Assembly (NCBI GenBank): GCA_008711295.1
Contig: VUYV01000090.1
Span: 1,109,331 to 1,173,330, forward strand
Direction of reading: 5' to 3'
Source: Anarhynchus alexandrinus
Taxonomy: Eukaryota; Chordata; Aves; Charadriiformes; Charadriidae
DNA length: 64,000 nucleotides
Made by a program: the position numbers and the translations under genes. This document shows positions 11,952-23,051 of this stretch, one piece after another. The notes below the pieces were generated by a model. The model did no database searches, was not told the origin of the DNA, and worked only from the letters and a program-made list of their open reading frames with translations. The number at the start of each line of letters is the position of its first letter. Within the stretch, counting starts at the first letter, position 1.

Positions 11952-13479
11952 TCGTGAAAATACTAATACTAGTACTAATACCCAGAACTGCACAATTATT
12001 TGCATAGGTTTGGTACTAATGTAATTGTACTATGCCTGACTTGATGGACAGAAAAGGCTTTAAAAAAGATTAGGCTCATTATCTTTTTGTAAGCAGATAT
12101 ATTTAATATGACAAGTGTGAAAAAAATGGAAGAAATAAGAATAACTGATGTAATGTAGATAGCGAGTAGTTTTACAATTGCTAATGACAATTATATATCT
12201 TTGGTTGAGAAGGTATTTCAAAGGCATTTTCCTCCCTAATTTTCCTATCTGATAGGACTGTCAATTTGCTGGGCTGCAGCCATAGCCCTGCCAAAGAAAC
12301 AGAGGCTGAACGCAAGAATGCCAGTCAGAGAGCCAATGCTTCAAGTCTGCTTTCCCAAAGGAAAACTTCCAGTGAGACCTGGTGAAGGCATCTTGGTGAG
12401 TACCTCTTGGAGAAACTTGTTGTGATTGACTGGAAGGAAAGGGGAAATGGGGTGCTGTTGTCTACCCTTGCTCGTGGCTTCTGGGGGAGAGGTGCTGTGC
12501 CTCCATGGCAGTTCTGCACCGCAGCCTGCTCTGCTGCCAGGCAGGACACTGGGGCTCCAGTCCCAGTTGCTGCTAACAACAGCTGTTCCAGAAGAAAGGT
12601 TTGCTGGAGAAAATGTGCACAGCTAAGGATGTGGTGCATCCCAAATGTGAGGTCTGAGAGGCTCTTGGGAGGACAACATCTACCTCCTGGCACCTTCACT
12701 TTCTGTCTCCTCCCTCATTGTGGTTTTCCAGACCTTTAAGGCAAAGAAAAACCTATCACAAAGTCAACTAGATAGCCATCTATCTAGCCCAGGCAATCCT
12801 AGAAGACTCCAGAAGCTGAGACTTGAGAAAATCAAAACAAAAGAAAGGAAAGGAAAGCTGTTTCTTTCAACTTTACAGATTATTTTTTTTTTTCTTTTTG
12901 GCTAAATCTGAAGACTGTGGAAGAAAGATGAAGGATGTTTTGCTTGTTTGTTTCAATGTGAGAAAATATCCCCTCATTTTTCTCCCTATTACTAGGAGAA
13001 AATGAGTGGTTAGCTCATTACACTGACAACAGACACAATATTTTTGGTCTACTGATTTATAGCTTCCATCTTTTCTTATTTACAGCCCCTCACTTCTAAA
13101 AAGGTCTAGCTGAGGATGTAGCTATGGCCCTTTACCTTGCACATCTAGCTGGGGGAGTGTGAGACACAAGGCGTTCGCAGCTGGCAGGCCCAAGACCTGC
13201 AGCAAAACTGTACCTGCTCTTGTCCCCACTTACCTGTACATCCATTGGTTGAGGATGTTCAATCAAGAGGAATATGCTTATCTAAGGAAAACACGTATTT
13301 TAACGCCTTTATGGAAGCCAGTGTTAATGCTGTCAGAAGAGACAGGAGCGATGACTAATTTTCAGGCTGACAAAAAGCCCAAAATCGAGGTGTCAACCAC
13401 CCAGCTACCGCTGAAGAGAGCTGCCGGGGGTTGCTGGTGAGGTGAAGAGGGAGAACGTGGGAGTTTGTTCAGTTTTGAT

Positions 13480-13800
13480 AAAGGTGGGCTTGAATTACCC
13501 TGGAAATCGTGACTCAGATGTTTTCGTGGCCCCAGCTTGCATTACTCCTAGGAAACTCTCTGATAACGAAGTCACAGTTTAGTTACATCAGTGACTCAGA
13601 AGTGTGAAGAAGATTCATATTTTAGCACTTGGCAATCAGAGGCAGCATTAAACCATTCAAAAATGAATGCTGATGAAAACGAAGAACTTATGAGCGCTGC
13701 TGACCATGGGTGTGCATTAGGATCCTAAATTGAGATAAATGGTTTAATTGTTCTCTGTCACTTATTTTGGCTAATAGTCCAAGAATAAAATGAGCCTACT
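13480..13800. promoter_or_regulatory. Candidate conserved non-coding block with two AP-1-type sites
   Basis: TGACTCA, the consensus AP-1/TRE heptamer, occurs at 13510-13516 and 13592-13598, both followed by G. The surroundings lack repeat signatures and retain CpGs and TTTAATTG/TTTAAT homeodomain-like cores near 13740. The two motif copies are seen; use as an enhancer is inferred and could be chance. Confidence 0.3.
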
Positions 13801-14833
13801 GCTATAAGAAAGATATTTGTTTAATCCTGTCAGTAGAATCTAAATTAATTTTCACTTTGCCTTATGTGCTAGTGTATAACTGAAAGAGAAATCTCATCTG
13901 TGAACACTCCTGTACCCTGCACTGCCTTTCTTGAGCTCACAGAAAGCTCACAGTTTTCCTTAGCTGATGCCAAAGATAACATGTTCTACCTCTTTTAGGA
14001 GAATCTTTTGAAGTAGCAACAGCCCTCTTCTATATTTCTGTAGCAGCCAACACAAATGAGGTCTTTCCTGATTGCCTTTCAAAATGAAAACGTGAAAGTT
14101 ATTTATATTATCAGATTTGCTGAACCTTGCAATTTTATCATAGGTCTAGTATTATTGTCTGATTTTAAAAGTTATTTGTTAAGTACTGATTTGTCAAGTC
14201 TTGTGTTTAAATGGAGATTTTGGTCCTCGTTTGCTCTTTTCAATGAAATAACTTTTCTACTTTTTGTAAGGATAGCTTGAAAAGGTCAATGTGAAAGGCT
14301 TAAAAAAAAAAACAAAGGAAAATGCTCTTTCTTGGTTTGTAAATGGTGTTTGTGCTTATGTGTGTGTGTGGAGGGGAATATGTCTGCTTATGCATGTGCA
14401 AAACATCAGGATTTTTAACTCAGTATCTTCCTTTGTCCGTTATTTTTGAGCCAGTGACTGAAAGCATTGAATAGCAATCAAAAACATTTTAACTGTTTCT
14501 CCAGTGGCTCCTTAGTGTGAACTAAGTTAAAGCAATTTTCATTTATGCAGAACTATCCATTTACCTGGTGTTTTGAGATAGATAAAGCATGATCCATGAG
14601 ACTCATATTTTTGCCCTGAGGCATTAAGATCTAACTCATTTTATTAACCGAGAGAATGTAGCACAAAGTGGCATATGGCCTTTTAGCTGGGATGATTTAT
14701 GGTGACACACTCCAAAGGAGCAAAGAGAGGTTCAGGTTTCCCTGTGATTGTTGTAGCTTTTCTGAATTGGGCATAGGAAGCTGAATGGAATAAACCCGTC
14801 TCTAATGTACAATGACAGAACCGAGATGAATTC
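13801..14833. other. Non-coding stretch, nothing recognised
   Basis: A 74-codon plus frame at 14056-14280 has hydrophobic, AT-driven composition and no family match. There is an A10 run near 14302 and a short GT run near 14362. Confidence 0.5.
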
Positions 14834-14879
14834 TCAATAAAGATGGTGACACTGAATCAATAAAGATGGTGACACTGAA
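14834..14879. repeat. 23-bp tandem duplication (two perfect copies)
   Basis: The unit TCAATAAAGATGGTGACACTGAA-type block occurs at 14834-14856 and again at 14857-14879 with no mismatch. Both copies contain AATAAA. Perfect identity suggests a recent slippage event or a polymorphic two-copy minisatellite. Confidence 0.95.
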
Positions 14880-14999
14880 TGAGAGCAGCGGACCCGCTTG
14901 TTCCACTGGTGGCTGTGCCGGAGTGAGAGATGAAAAAAGAAACAAAAGTGCCTTTCTTTAAAATGGGGGGCATTTCCATTACCCGCTCCTAATACTGCA

Positions 15000-15260
15000 T
15001 GTCCCATTAGAAATTAAAATCTTCGTACAAGCAAAACACCGGCAGCTTGTTCAGAGCCACTCAGCATTGTGTTTTACTTTAATTTCGGCAAGACGAGATG
15101 CACTAAGATCAATGAGGAAGCAAGTGCAATCTGCAAGATATTGCTCTACTGCCTTTATTTGCCGCGCTCAGCCTGCTTTCTAGTTTTCACTGTGCTGTGT
15201 AGCACCACAAGTGATGAGACAAACGAGTGGTGTAAAATAGGCTGCAGTCTCACTGTCAAG
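15000..15260. promoter_or_regulatory. Candidate conserved non-coding block
   Basis: This interval retains several CpGs (ACCGGC, TTTCGGC, GACGAG, GCCGCG) in otherwise CpG-poor DNA, with no repeat similarity and a transition to a different, GC-rich composition just downstream. Short frames cross it (67 codons plus, 105 minus) without family resemblance. It is a weak appearance-based candidate. Confidence 0.25.
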
Positions 15261-15284
15261 GATGTATATTGACTGTTCCTTCCG

Positions 15285-15545
15285 GAGCTGCCTTCCTGAT
15301 GCACAGGGAGGTCTGGGTGGCCCTTGCCTGGGGAACAGGCCAGAGGGGCCATGCCTGCTGCCAGGTACTTGGGTATCAGGGCAGTTAAGCCACTGAGTGA
15401 GCACCTGAGTGTCAGGGGGAGCAAGGGCTGAGGCCTGGTGACACTGTAGCATGTGTGTTTGTCCAGTGGCACTGGCAGCTGCCTGCTGCTGCCTCCCTGC
15501 TCCCCTGCCCTGGCTGGGGCAAGCGGGGAGCTGTGTGGGGTGAGT
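15285..15545. other. GC-rich, CpG-poor patch
   Basis: About 260 bases rich in CTG, CAGG and GGGG words, far more GC-rich than the neighbouring kilobases. Only a couple of CpGs are visible, so it is not a typical CpG-island promoter. Frames on the minus strand stay open for 90-105 codons because stops are rare in such sequence. No gene was recognised. Confidence 0.5.
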
Positions 15546-16860
15546 GACTGGGGCTAGGATATCCCCTCTTCCCCAGAAGTGTCCCTACCTCTGGTGTTAC
15601 ATCGTTCCTGAGATATATCCCTCTGCGTTCTATACAAACCTCCTTGGAGCATGGGAAGATGCTGAGTCACATGCATCAGCGACCGGTGCAGAAATGTTTG
15701 CCCTAGTCCCTTACTCTCCACTGGTCATTAGTGGAGACAGAAGTCCCGGCCATGGGCCCATCTGATCCTACATGCTTGAGTCTCTGTTTCAGATCCCACA
15801 CAGGTCCTCTGTTTGTCACAGTGTGAAGCTTTCTGCAGGAACTTTGGCGCAGGCAATGTCTGAAGCTGGGCTGCAACCCTACGAGGCAGTGGTGACCCCA
15901 CAGTGGCCATAGCAGAAGCGCCATTGCTTCCACTGGAGGTGATGGTGTGAGCCCGGCAGAAGCAGGAGCTATACTGGGAAGCATCTGGCAGCCCGTGGAT
16001 CCTTGAATTCACAGAAAGAACATAAAGGAGCAACGGATCCAAGGTTCAGTTTCTCAGATTGGGTAAAATGGACTTGGGGACGGCCAAGCAAGACATTCCT
16101 ATGCAGTAGTTTCAAGGGACGGGGTTGCAAGCCCCAGAGTCAAGGAGGTCATGGTGAGGTTTGCAATGACACACTTTTCCCGATACTGTGCAGTTTCATA
16201 AGACCCTGCCTCCGGCACAAAGCTGGTGGAAGATAATCCCACCCACATCCAACCCCACTCCTAATGACGTATTGCCGCCTTCATGCCACAGTTCACCACC
16301 TATCACATGTGCCTTATCCCTGTTTAGGGGGATGATCAGTAAAATCATCCCAACTAAAAATAAAAGTGTTTGGTTTGTTTTTCACCTGGATCCTAAAGGA
16401 GTGTGGCAGCACAGCAGAAGGATAACAGAAGTACAAAACAGGAACAGGCTCTGGGAACCAGAAGGAGTTGGAACTTTTAAAGCTGGTTGTGCCACCAAAA
16501 ATAGCATCTTGTGAAACCACAGCCAGGATCTACACAAAGAGTCTGTATTTGCATCTTTACAAATTTCCATAACATAGGAAAGCCCTTGATGTCAGCTCTG
16601 TTATCGGCAATAATGAGTGCTCTGTGCTAGACCTGCACGTGCCACTTCAGAAATGTATGCCTAAGAAGGGAAGTTCTTAATTTGATTATTCAAGCAGGCT
16701 TGAGACTGGTTTGCAGTCTCTTGCATCAAGATCCCAAACATCTCCTGTCAGAAAAGATATCCTCACTTATGCCCCATAGCTACTGCCAACAGGATCAGAA
16801 ATGCTGGTTTTAATTAAAAATGTTATTTCTAAATACAGTTTGCAGTGTATATTCTTGGTG
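15546..16860. other. Non-coding stretch, nothing recognised
   Basis: Overlapping short frames on both strands (up to 108 codons plus at 16188-16514, 104 minus at 15728-16042) show no family match and no consistent exon borders. Confidence 0.45.
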
Positions 16861-16924
16861 AGAAGTGCTTCTCACCTTGTGAACTTTCAGACTGCTATAC
16901 TGCTGATCAAAAGATTGCAAGTCT

Positions 16925-17050
16925 TTCTCTGATGTCTTGTCTACACAGGCTAAGTAAACGTGTTTTGGTTTCCACTGAAAGGCTTTGCTGGTGTAGCTGT
17001 GCTGGCTCAGAGTTGAAAAACCCATGCTGGCAAAAAGCTGGAAAATAAAA
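16925..17050 (+). mobile_element. Possible old non-autonomous DNA-transposon-like relic
   Basis: A CTTGTCTACACAGG block near 16936 is followed by GCTTTGCTGGTGTAGCTGTG near 16981 and CCCATGCTGGCAAAAAGC near 17021. This order (TTGTCTACAC, then CTGGTGTAGCT, then CTGGCAAAAA) recalls an abundant dispersed repeat of turtles, crocodilians and birds that I remember as a short, DNA-transposon-like family but cannot name. It is diverged and the ends are uncertain. Confidence 0.35.
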
Positions 17051-17059
17051 AGGCAGAAC

Positions 17060-20000
17060 TCCCAACCTTTTGCCATCACAGCTTATTTCATTTAATGTGA
17101 GCAGCTACAATCACAAAGGAACTCTCTTGCAAACATTATCTACACTTTATCTATCTTCTGTATTAGAAAACTGCCAGTCACACCCCGCACTCCCAACCCC
17201 TAGTGTACTTATAGGAGAAACCCAGTAGCAGATTCATTCATGGCCTCACAGCAAATGATTGTAATCGATCAGAATGGGTCATCACTCAGGTCCCCAGACC
17301 AAACTTATTCTTACTGTTGTATGTGTAAGACTGAATGACAAAAACACTGTTTTGTAAAGGAGCTCTTTTGCTAAGTTTCCACTGAGGGCTTTATTGTACA
17401 CTTCTACCAATCAATGTTTTCAAGGGTAGACAAGCTCAGAGCCTTGACAAAGGTTGCGGCTTGGACCTAATAACAACTAGTCTGGTTGTCCTGCATCTCA
17501 TACAGTCACTTACACCTGTTACACCTGTGGGTGTGAAATGCTACCACATGACAGCAGTCCTATCTTACACCCTCCTTCACTTACTTGTCATAGGTATAAA
17601 TAACCATATTTGTTTCAGAACAACAGAGATTCAGACACAACACGCTCTGGACCAAAACACACAGATGAGGGTACTTGGTTGTACAGCCAGCTTCAAAGTA
17701 CTCTTTCATGTCCAATTAACAAAAGCCTTTCTCTGTATATTTCCCATCATACTGTTACTTATACAGTAATCAGAAAAAAAAAACAAAACAGAGAAGCTGC
17801 ATAAATAAAAGTGTAAAATATGGTCACCAGCATTTCTTCCCAATCACATATCTCAGCTATAGAATTAACTCATGCTCTCTAATTTGGTGTGTCCCCCCAC
17901 CAAGAAAGTTACTACTGTGTTACACTTGGGGCAGTTCAGCCCAGCCTCCCTGACCTGCCTTAGGGTGTGAACTCCCGAGGGAAACCTTCAGGGAGGGGGC
18001 TTTTAACCCCCTCCCTCTGCAGTGATTGCGAACACAAAACTGTTCAATGTGGCCAGTAGCCCTCTGACGTCTTCTACCATCTTCCGCAGCTCACTCTGAT
18101 GAGATAGCAAGGAAAGATAAATCCTTTCACAACAGGCTGGAAAAGGATCACAGAGCACTTCAGTTTACCACACTCATAAATTTCAGGGGACAAGTCCTCA
18201 GAAGCCCTCGCAGTGCACACAGTGCCTGTGAGTGGTTTTGCACTGCCACTGCTCACCCCCTACGACAGCTTAAGCTCAGATGTTCATCCACATTAACGCT
18301 GCAGCGAATCCATTCCCATATTGACAGGCAGTAAGGCAACAGAGGCAACACTAGCTACACCGTGCCTGGCTGGTCTAGATGTCCTCTCTGGGGTCACAGC
18401 AGAGCTGATTTGACAGAGGAATGAAAGGTTTATATACGCAAGGCCTTAGGGAGCAAGCAAAACCCAAGGTTAACAGAGCCTTCTTATCCATAAGAAGCCA
18501 AATCCTCACAATAAAAATGGTCTTAGTGTTTGTGACTTTACTGCAACACTTGTCACATTTGATTGTTTTCTTAAAGGACACACTCTCAATTTTCTTCTTG
18601 AAGAAGCTGAGGGAACAGCTTTCATGTAAAAAATACAAAAAGTACCCCCGTGGTTGCAGGGCAAACCGTGAGAACACAACCCACAGCAGTTCAAAAACCA
18701 GGAAGCAAATCACAACAGCACATCGTTGCCTGAAAAAGCCACTCAGTGTTATAACAGTATCATGACTCTGGGAGCCAAAACTTAGTGGCTTTTGAGTGCC
18801 TGGCACTGGCACTACACTGGTTCCACTGCAACTTTGCTTAACAGTGTGAACTTGCCTGCGGTCCTTACTTCTGAGTGTGTGTGCCACCAGCAACATATAA
18901 TTCCTGACATTGCCAAACACCTTTTCCCTCTTCCACAATGCTGCTTTTCTTAGCTTCTCCAGTCAGCTTGTAACTTCAAGCAGACAATAAGATGCTCATA
19001 AGCACTGTAGACCTTTCCCAAGAGCGGGCTATCAATTTGCATGAAAGCAAAAAAAGCAGAAGGACTCATCAAATTGTCATCGCATCTGTACAGAGCTTTA
19101 AAAAAAAAAACCTGGGCTTTTTTTTTTTTTCCTTTTTTTTTCCCCTTCCTTTTATTTTTCATGGAGGTTTTCCCTGAAGCCTCAGCTCTCATGCACTGTT
19201 CAGCTGTTGCTGTGTTTCCTATAGAGGCCCTGTGGATTACAGGGGTCCCTTTCTTGCTGGAGCCTCTCTGATACTGCTAAAAAGAGAGAAAGCTTCCAAA
19301 TGTTACTGCATGCTGCATTATTTCTCTTTTTCTCATCTCTCATGTGTTTTCAGTTATGTGTGTATGTTGTTGTTTTTTTGAGACTCTTCTAAAAGCTTTT
19401 AACTTCTCAAGCTTTCAGTCAAGCGCAGAGCTGAACATTGTACAGACTCCCATCCTGACAGATCCCAAAGAAAAGGGACAGAGCCATTTGTAGCAACCAG
19501 GAGCCCACGTGCGTGGGCATGCACGCAGACACACACAGGGCTATGGGAAGCTTCGCAGGAGGAAAGACTGCAGGATGGACCCACGCAGGCTTAAAATTTT
19601 CTCAAACATACAATGCCTTTCCTGCAACGTTGGTTTCACAGTTTGTCACTTCTAATATTAGTAAGTGACCAGAAGAAAACAGAACAGCAACCAACATGTT
19701 TGAGAAAAGAATATTTGGATTTCTATGCACATATCACAAGGAACCAATCCACATGAATCCCAGCCCTTTTCTATGGGAGTAGGCACTGCTGTCCATCAAA
19801 TGAACTGTGGTGTATGCTTATTGTAGTATCATCGTATTTTTCTGCCAGCAGCCTGTCATTTCTTTTTCTTCCTGCTTTGCAGACAGCTAGTACAGAACTC
19901 TGCAATTCAGAGACTGTCCTAGATTCATCCACTGCTGCACTGTTAAATCACACATTTGATGGAAAAAGACAGTCTAAACGTTCACTTCAGTTATGAGGAC

Positions 20001-21390
20001 TCAAACATGAGATCCAGCTGTTTTCATGCAGCACGTTTTGATAGATGATACAGGCTTCAGACAAAAAAATACTCCATCTCCCAGTGCTGCAGTGCGTTTG
20101 AGTAGAAACATTTTTAAAAGCATAACTTTTTAATTAAAGAAGTGACCCAGAATTTTAAAATATGAAACTTGTCTTGCAAGATCTGGGAAGTGTCTGCCCC
20201 TCTTCTGCAGTCCAAGGATGAACCACATGTCCCCATCTTCTTTGTTGCTAGCAATAGTTTTAGGTCTCATCCAAACAGCAGCTTTCATGGGGCAGCTCAC
20301 GCTCCTCACCATCACAGGGAGATTTGGGCTACACTGTGTAACTCAGAATCATTCTGAAATAACCACTGTAAAAATTAACCACTCTCTTATCTTTTCTAGA
20401 GCTTATTTTCCCAACTTGTAAATGTCTGTTTACTTTTTCCTTCTATCACAATCAACCACTGTTCCTCCCAAGCTACACAAATATCACAGGTGTAGGGAAA
20501 ACAAAGTGTCTGTGCTGGCCTTGCCACTACAACTCTTGTTTCACAGGACAAAAGATGGTACAACAAATTTCCAAATTAGAGCCTTAGTTAACCACATACC
20601 TGTTTGATCTGGAATGATTCGAAGGGGCCATCCAATTAGCAGTTTAGAAATGGCAACAAATCTTTATTACTAAATAGCATTTTTACCCCCCTTCTGAGCC
20701 AGTTTGGGAAGCCCCTCAAGTGAAAAGTTGCTGAAATCCTTTTACGAGCAGCATTCCCAACCTGGCCAGAAAGGCCCAAATGGATGACACTGATTTGATC
20801 AACTCAGTCATTAAGGGTGTTACTGCCAGCAGGGATACTGCACCTTTGCCTGCCCTGAAACAATCAATAGCCAAAACAGCTGTAAGGGAGACGCCAATTG
20901 AACTCCCTCTTATCTTCCTGAGGAGTAAGAAGCTCCAGGTCCTCACTGCTGCTTTGACTCCCAGTTTCCTCTGAGTTTCTCCACTGAGTAGCTTTTAAGT
21001 TCCCATTTGTGGCACCAGTTGCAGGACCAGCCTGTTCAATAAACCGGCTGGTGCAGCAGCCTTCCAACACTGCTGCGGCAGAGGTGAGCCCAAAGGAGTC
21101 TGACCCTGCCTGACAGCGAACCCCAGGAGCACTCAGTTCCGTGATAAATAATGCAGGGCAAGTATAGAGAAGGCATGAGACGTGGGAAATGTGATATCTC
21201 AGTTCTGAAACCCAGGTGGACCAAGTTGGCAGTCTTGGATAGAAACAGAATAAGTGTGAGAAATCACTCATCCTTAATAAATACTAGTTTCATAGGCCTT
21301 GCTGGTTGTGAGAAGCATTCAGCTTCAGCAAGTCATTGAAAACAAAATGTGCATTTTTTCACTTCAGAGGATTTAGGATTTGATTAAGTA
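17060..21390. other. Non-coding stretch with A/T runs
   Basis: No gene recognised. The longest open frame is 187 codons on the minus strand (18375-18938). Its translation is rich in F, K and C runs, lacks any domain I know, and an alternative 114-codon frame overlaps it. An A11 run and T13/T9 runs at 19099-19141 bracket a short CCTGGGC block. Confidence 0.4.
19099..19155. repeat. A-run/T-run low-complexity hairpin-like tract
   Basis: An A11 run, a short CCTGGGC spacer, then T13 and T9 runs separated by CC. The A and T runs could fold back on each other. Most likely slippage-prone low-complexity DNA. Confidence 0.85.
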
Positions 21391-21394
21391 CAAA

Positions 21395-21475
21395 AAGAGG
21401 GAGCCTAGTGAGTAAAAGGACTAGACTCTCACTTCAGGGAATTCAGGTCGAGCCCTCTGTGAAACGAGTTCACGT
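21395..21475 (+). mobile_element. Possible tRNA-derived SINE head (MIR-like), degraded
   Basis: CCTAGTGAGTAAAAGGAC near 21404 resembles a decayed box A (TAGTGGTTAGAGC-type). It is followed about 40 bases later by AGGTCGAGCCC near 21446, close to a box B (GGTTCAAGCCC). The spacing fits a tRNA-derived SINE. No MIR core is evident downstream, so this is tentative. Confidence 0.3.
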
Positions 21476-21480
21476 CTCAG

Positions 21481-22059
21481 CTCAGCATCTCCAGCAGATA
21501 CTAGCTCACATCACAAAACCACTGTAAAGGATTTGGCACAGTATGGCATATCTGAGGATCCCTGCTCAGAAAGGGAGCAGGGAGGGAGGAGGCTTAACCT
21601 GCATTAGTGCAGGACTGTATCATCCCTTACCTGCAGAAATCAAGCCTGGGGAGGTCTGGACAGGATGGGTTGGATCATCTTTAACCTGGAATCATATCTG
21701 CCAAGTGGAGACCACTGGAGTTTTATTTTACATTTGAAATCAAATCCTTTCCTTCCTCTCTGGAGATGGCAGCACTGAAAAGGAGGACTGAGGTGCCCTG
21801 TGCAGGGCCCTCTCTCAGAAAGGAGGAGAGAAGGTATACACATCAGAGAAAACAACTCAACATGAGTGAATCTGTAGCCACACTAACATGTGGTGGGCTG
21901 CGTCCAACTAAACTCCAGCCAATTGTGTCCAGGTCCTCCTGCTGTGGTGTGGCTCAGAGATTGCTCTGCAGCTTCCAGATGAGCTCCCCAGGGTTCATAA
22001 AACCTAGCATACCATGGTGAAGCCACAGCTACATGCAGTACTTGGAAAAGCAAAGGCAA
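21481..22059. other. Non-coding stretch, nothing recognised
   Basis: Short frames only (at most 84 codons). It borders the 3' end of the CR1 copy that begins at about 22060. No target-site duplication could be established by eye. Confidence 0.5.
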
Positions 22060-23051
22060 ATCATAGAATCATAGAATCATAGAATGGTTTAGGTTGGAAA
22101 GGACCTTGAAGATCATCGAGATCCAACCCCCCTGCCATAGGCAGGGACACCTCCCACTAGACCAGGTTGCCCAAGGCCACGTCCAGCCTGGCCTTGAACA
22201 CCTCCAGGGATGGGGACTCAACAACCTCTCTGGGCAACCTGTTCCAGTGCCTCACCACCCTCAAAGTGAAAAACTTCTTCCTAATGTTCAATCTAAACCT
22301 GCCCTCTTCCAGTTTGAAGCCATTCCCCCTTGTCCTGTCACTACATGCCCTAGTAAAAAGTCCTTCCCCAGCTCTCCTGTAGGCCCCCTTTAGGTACTGA
22401 AAGGCCGCAATAAGATCTCCCCGGAGCCTTCTCTTCTCCAGGCTGAACAGCCCCAACTCCTTCAGCCTCTCCTCATAGGAGAGGTGCTCCAGCCCTCGGA
22501 TCATCCTCGTGGCCCTCCTCTGGACACGCTCCAACAGGTCCATGTCCTTCTTATGTTGGGGACTCCAGAGCTGGACGCAGTACTCCAGGTGGGGTCTCAC
22601 GAGAGTGGAGTAGAGGGGCAGAATCACCTCCCTCGCCCTGCTGGCCACACTTCTTTTGATGCAGCCCAGGATGCGGTTGGCCTTCTGGGCTGCGATCGCA
22701 CATTGCTGGCTCATGTTGAGCTTCTCGTCGATCAGCACACCCAGGTCCTTCTCCTCAGTGCTGCTCTCCAGCCATTCCCCGCCCAACCTGTAATTGTGCT
22801 TGGGATTGCCCCGACCTAGATGTAAGACCTTGCATTTGGCCTTATTGAACTGCATGAGGTTGGCTTGGGCCCACCTCTCCAGCCTGTCCAGGTCCCTCTG
22901 GATGGCATCCCTCCCTTCCAGCGTGTCTACCTCGCCAAACAGCTTGGTATCATCGGCAAACTTGCTGAGGGTGCTCTCGACCCCACTGTCCATATCTCCT
23001 ACAAAGATGTTGAACAGTACAGGTCCCAGCACCGACCCCTGAGGAACGCCA
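22060..23051 (-). mobile_element. CR1 retrotransposon, 5'-truncated, well preserved
   Basis: The minus-strand 3' end is at about 22060, with three ATTCTATG-type units next to the typical CR1 terminal block (GGTTTAGGTTGGAAAGGACC as seen on the plus strand). The body runs to about 23051, where CR1 similarity ends abruptly within the reverse-transcriptase GVPQGS motif. That is the usual 5' truncation of target-primed insertion. The retained protein region is open throughout. Of all the copies here this one is least damaged, so it is likely the youngest. Confidence 0.93.
22157..23051 (-). pseudogene. CR1 ORF2 fragment: C-terminal half of reverse transcriptase
   Basis: The frame is open from the truncation point (about 23051) to a stop at 22157-22159, roughly 297 codons. 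It reads in order [10 protein letters not shown], then FADD (about 30 codons further; the catalytic aspartate pair of non-LTR reverse transcriptase, intact), then LVRPHLEYC, the thumb-like [18 protein letters not shown] block and the [12 protein letters not shown]-terminus. Endonuclease and the first half of the reverse transcriptase are missing, and it has no start codon of its own, so it cannot be an active gene. It is a truncated copy with no in-frame stop or frameshift. Confidence 0.9.

Larger units (their letters stand above)
10621..13470. other. Non-coding stretch with a TTTG-rich simple repeat
   Basis: No gene recognised. The T/G repeat at 11391-11450 and a 15-bp doublet at 11922-11951 are listed separately. 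At 12325-12739 both strands stay open for over 100 codons (124 minus, 110 plus) in GC-richer sequence, but neither translation resembles a protein family. Confidence 0.45.

Noticed and set aside
12256..12392. Exon-like segment with acceptor-like TTTCCTATCTGATAG and donor-like TTGGTGAGTA
   Set aside because: Two of three frames contain stops and the open one has no recognisable protein. Such splice-like pairs are common by chance. Transcript data would be needed.
15285..15545. GC-rich patch as a CpG-island promoter
   Set aside because: Very few CpGs despite high GC content, and no exon downstream.
18375..18938. 187-codon minus-strand open frame
   Set aside because: No domain or family resemblance, F/K/C-rich low-quality composition, an overlapping plus-strand frame, and a length reachable by chance in a window this size.
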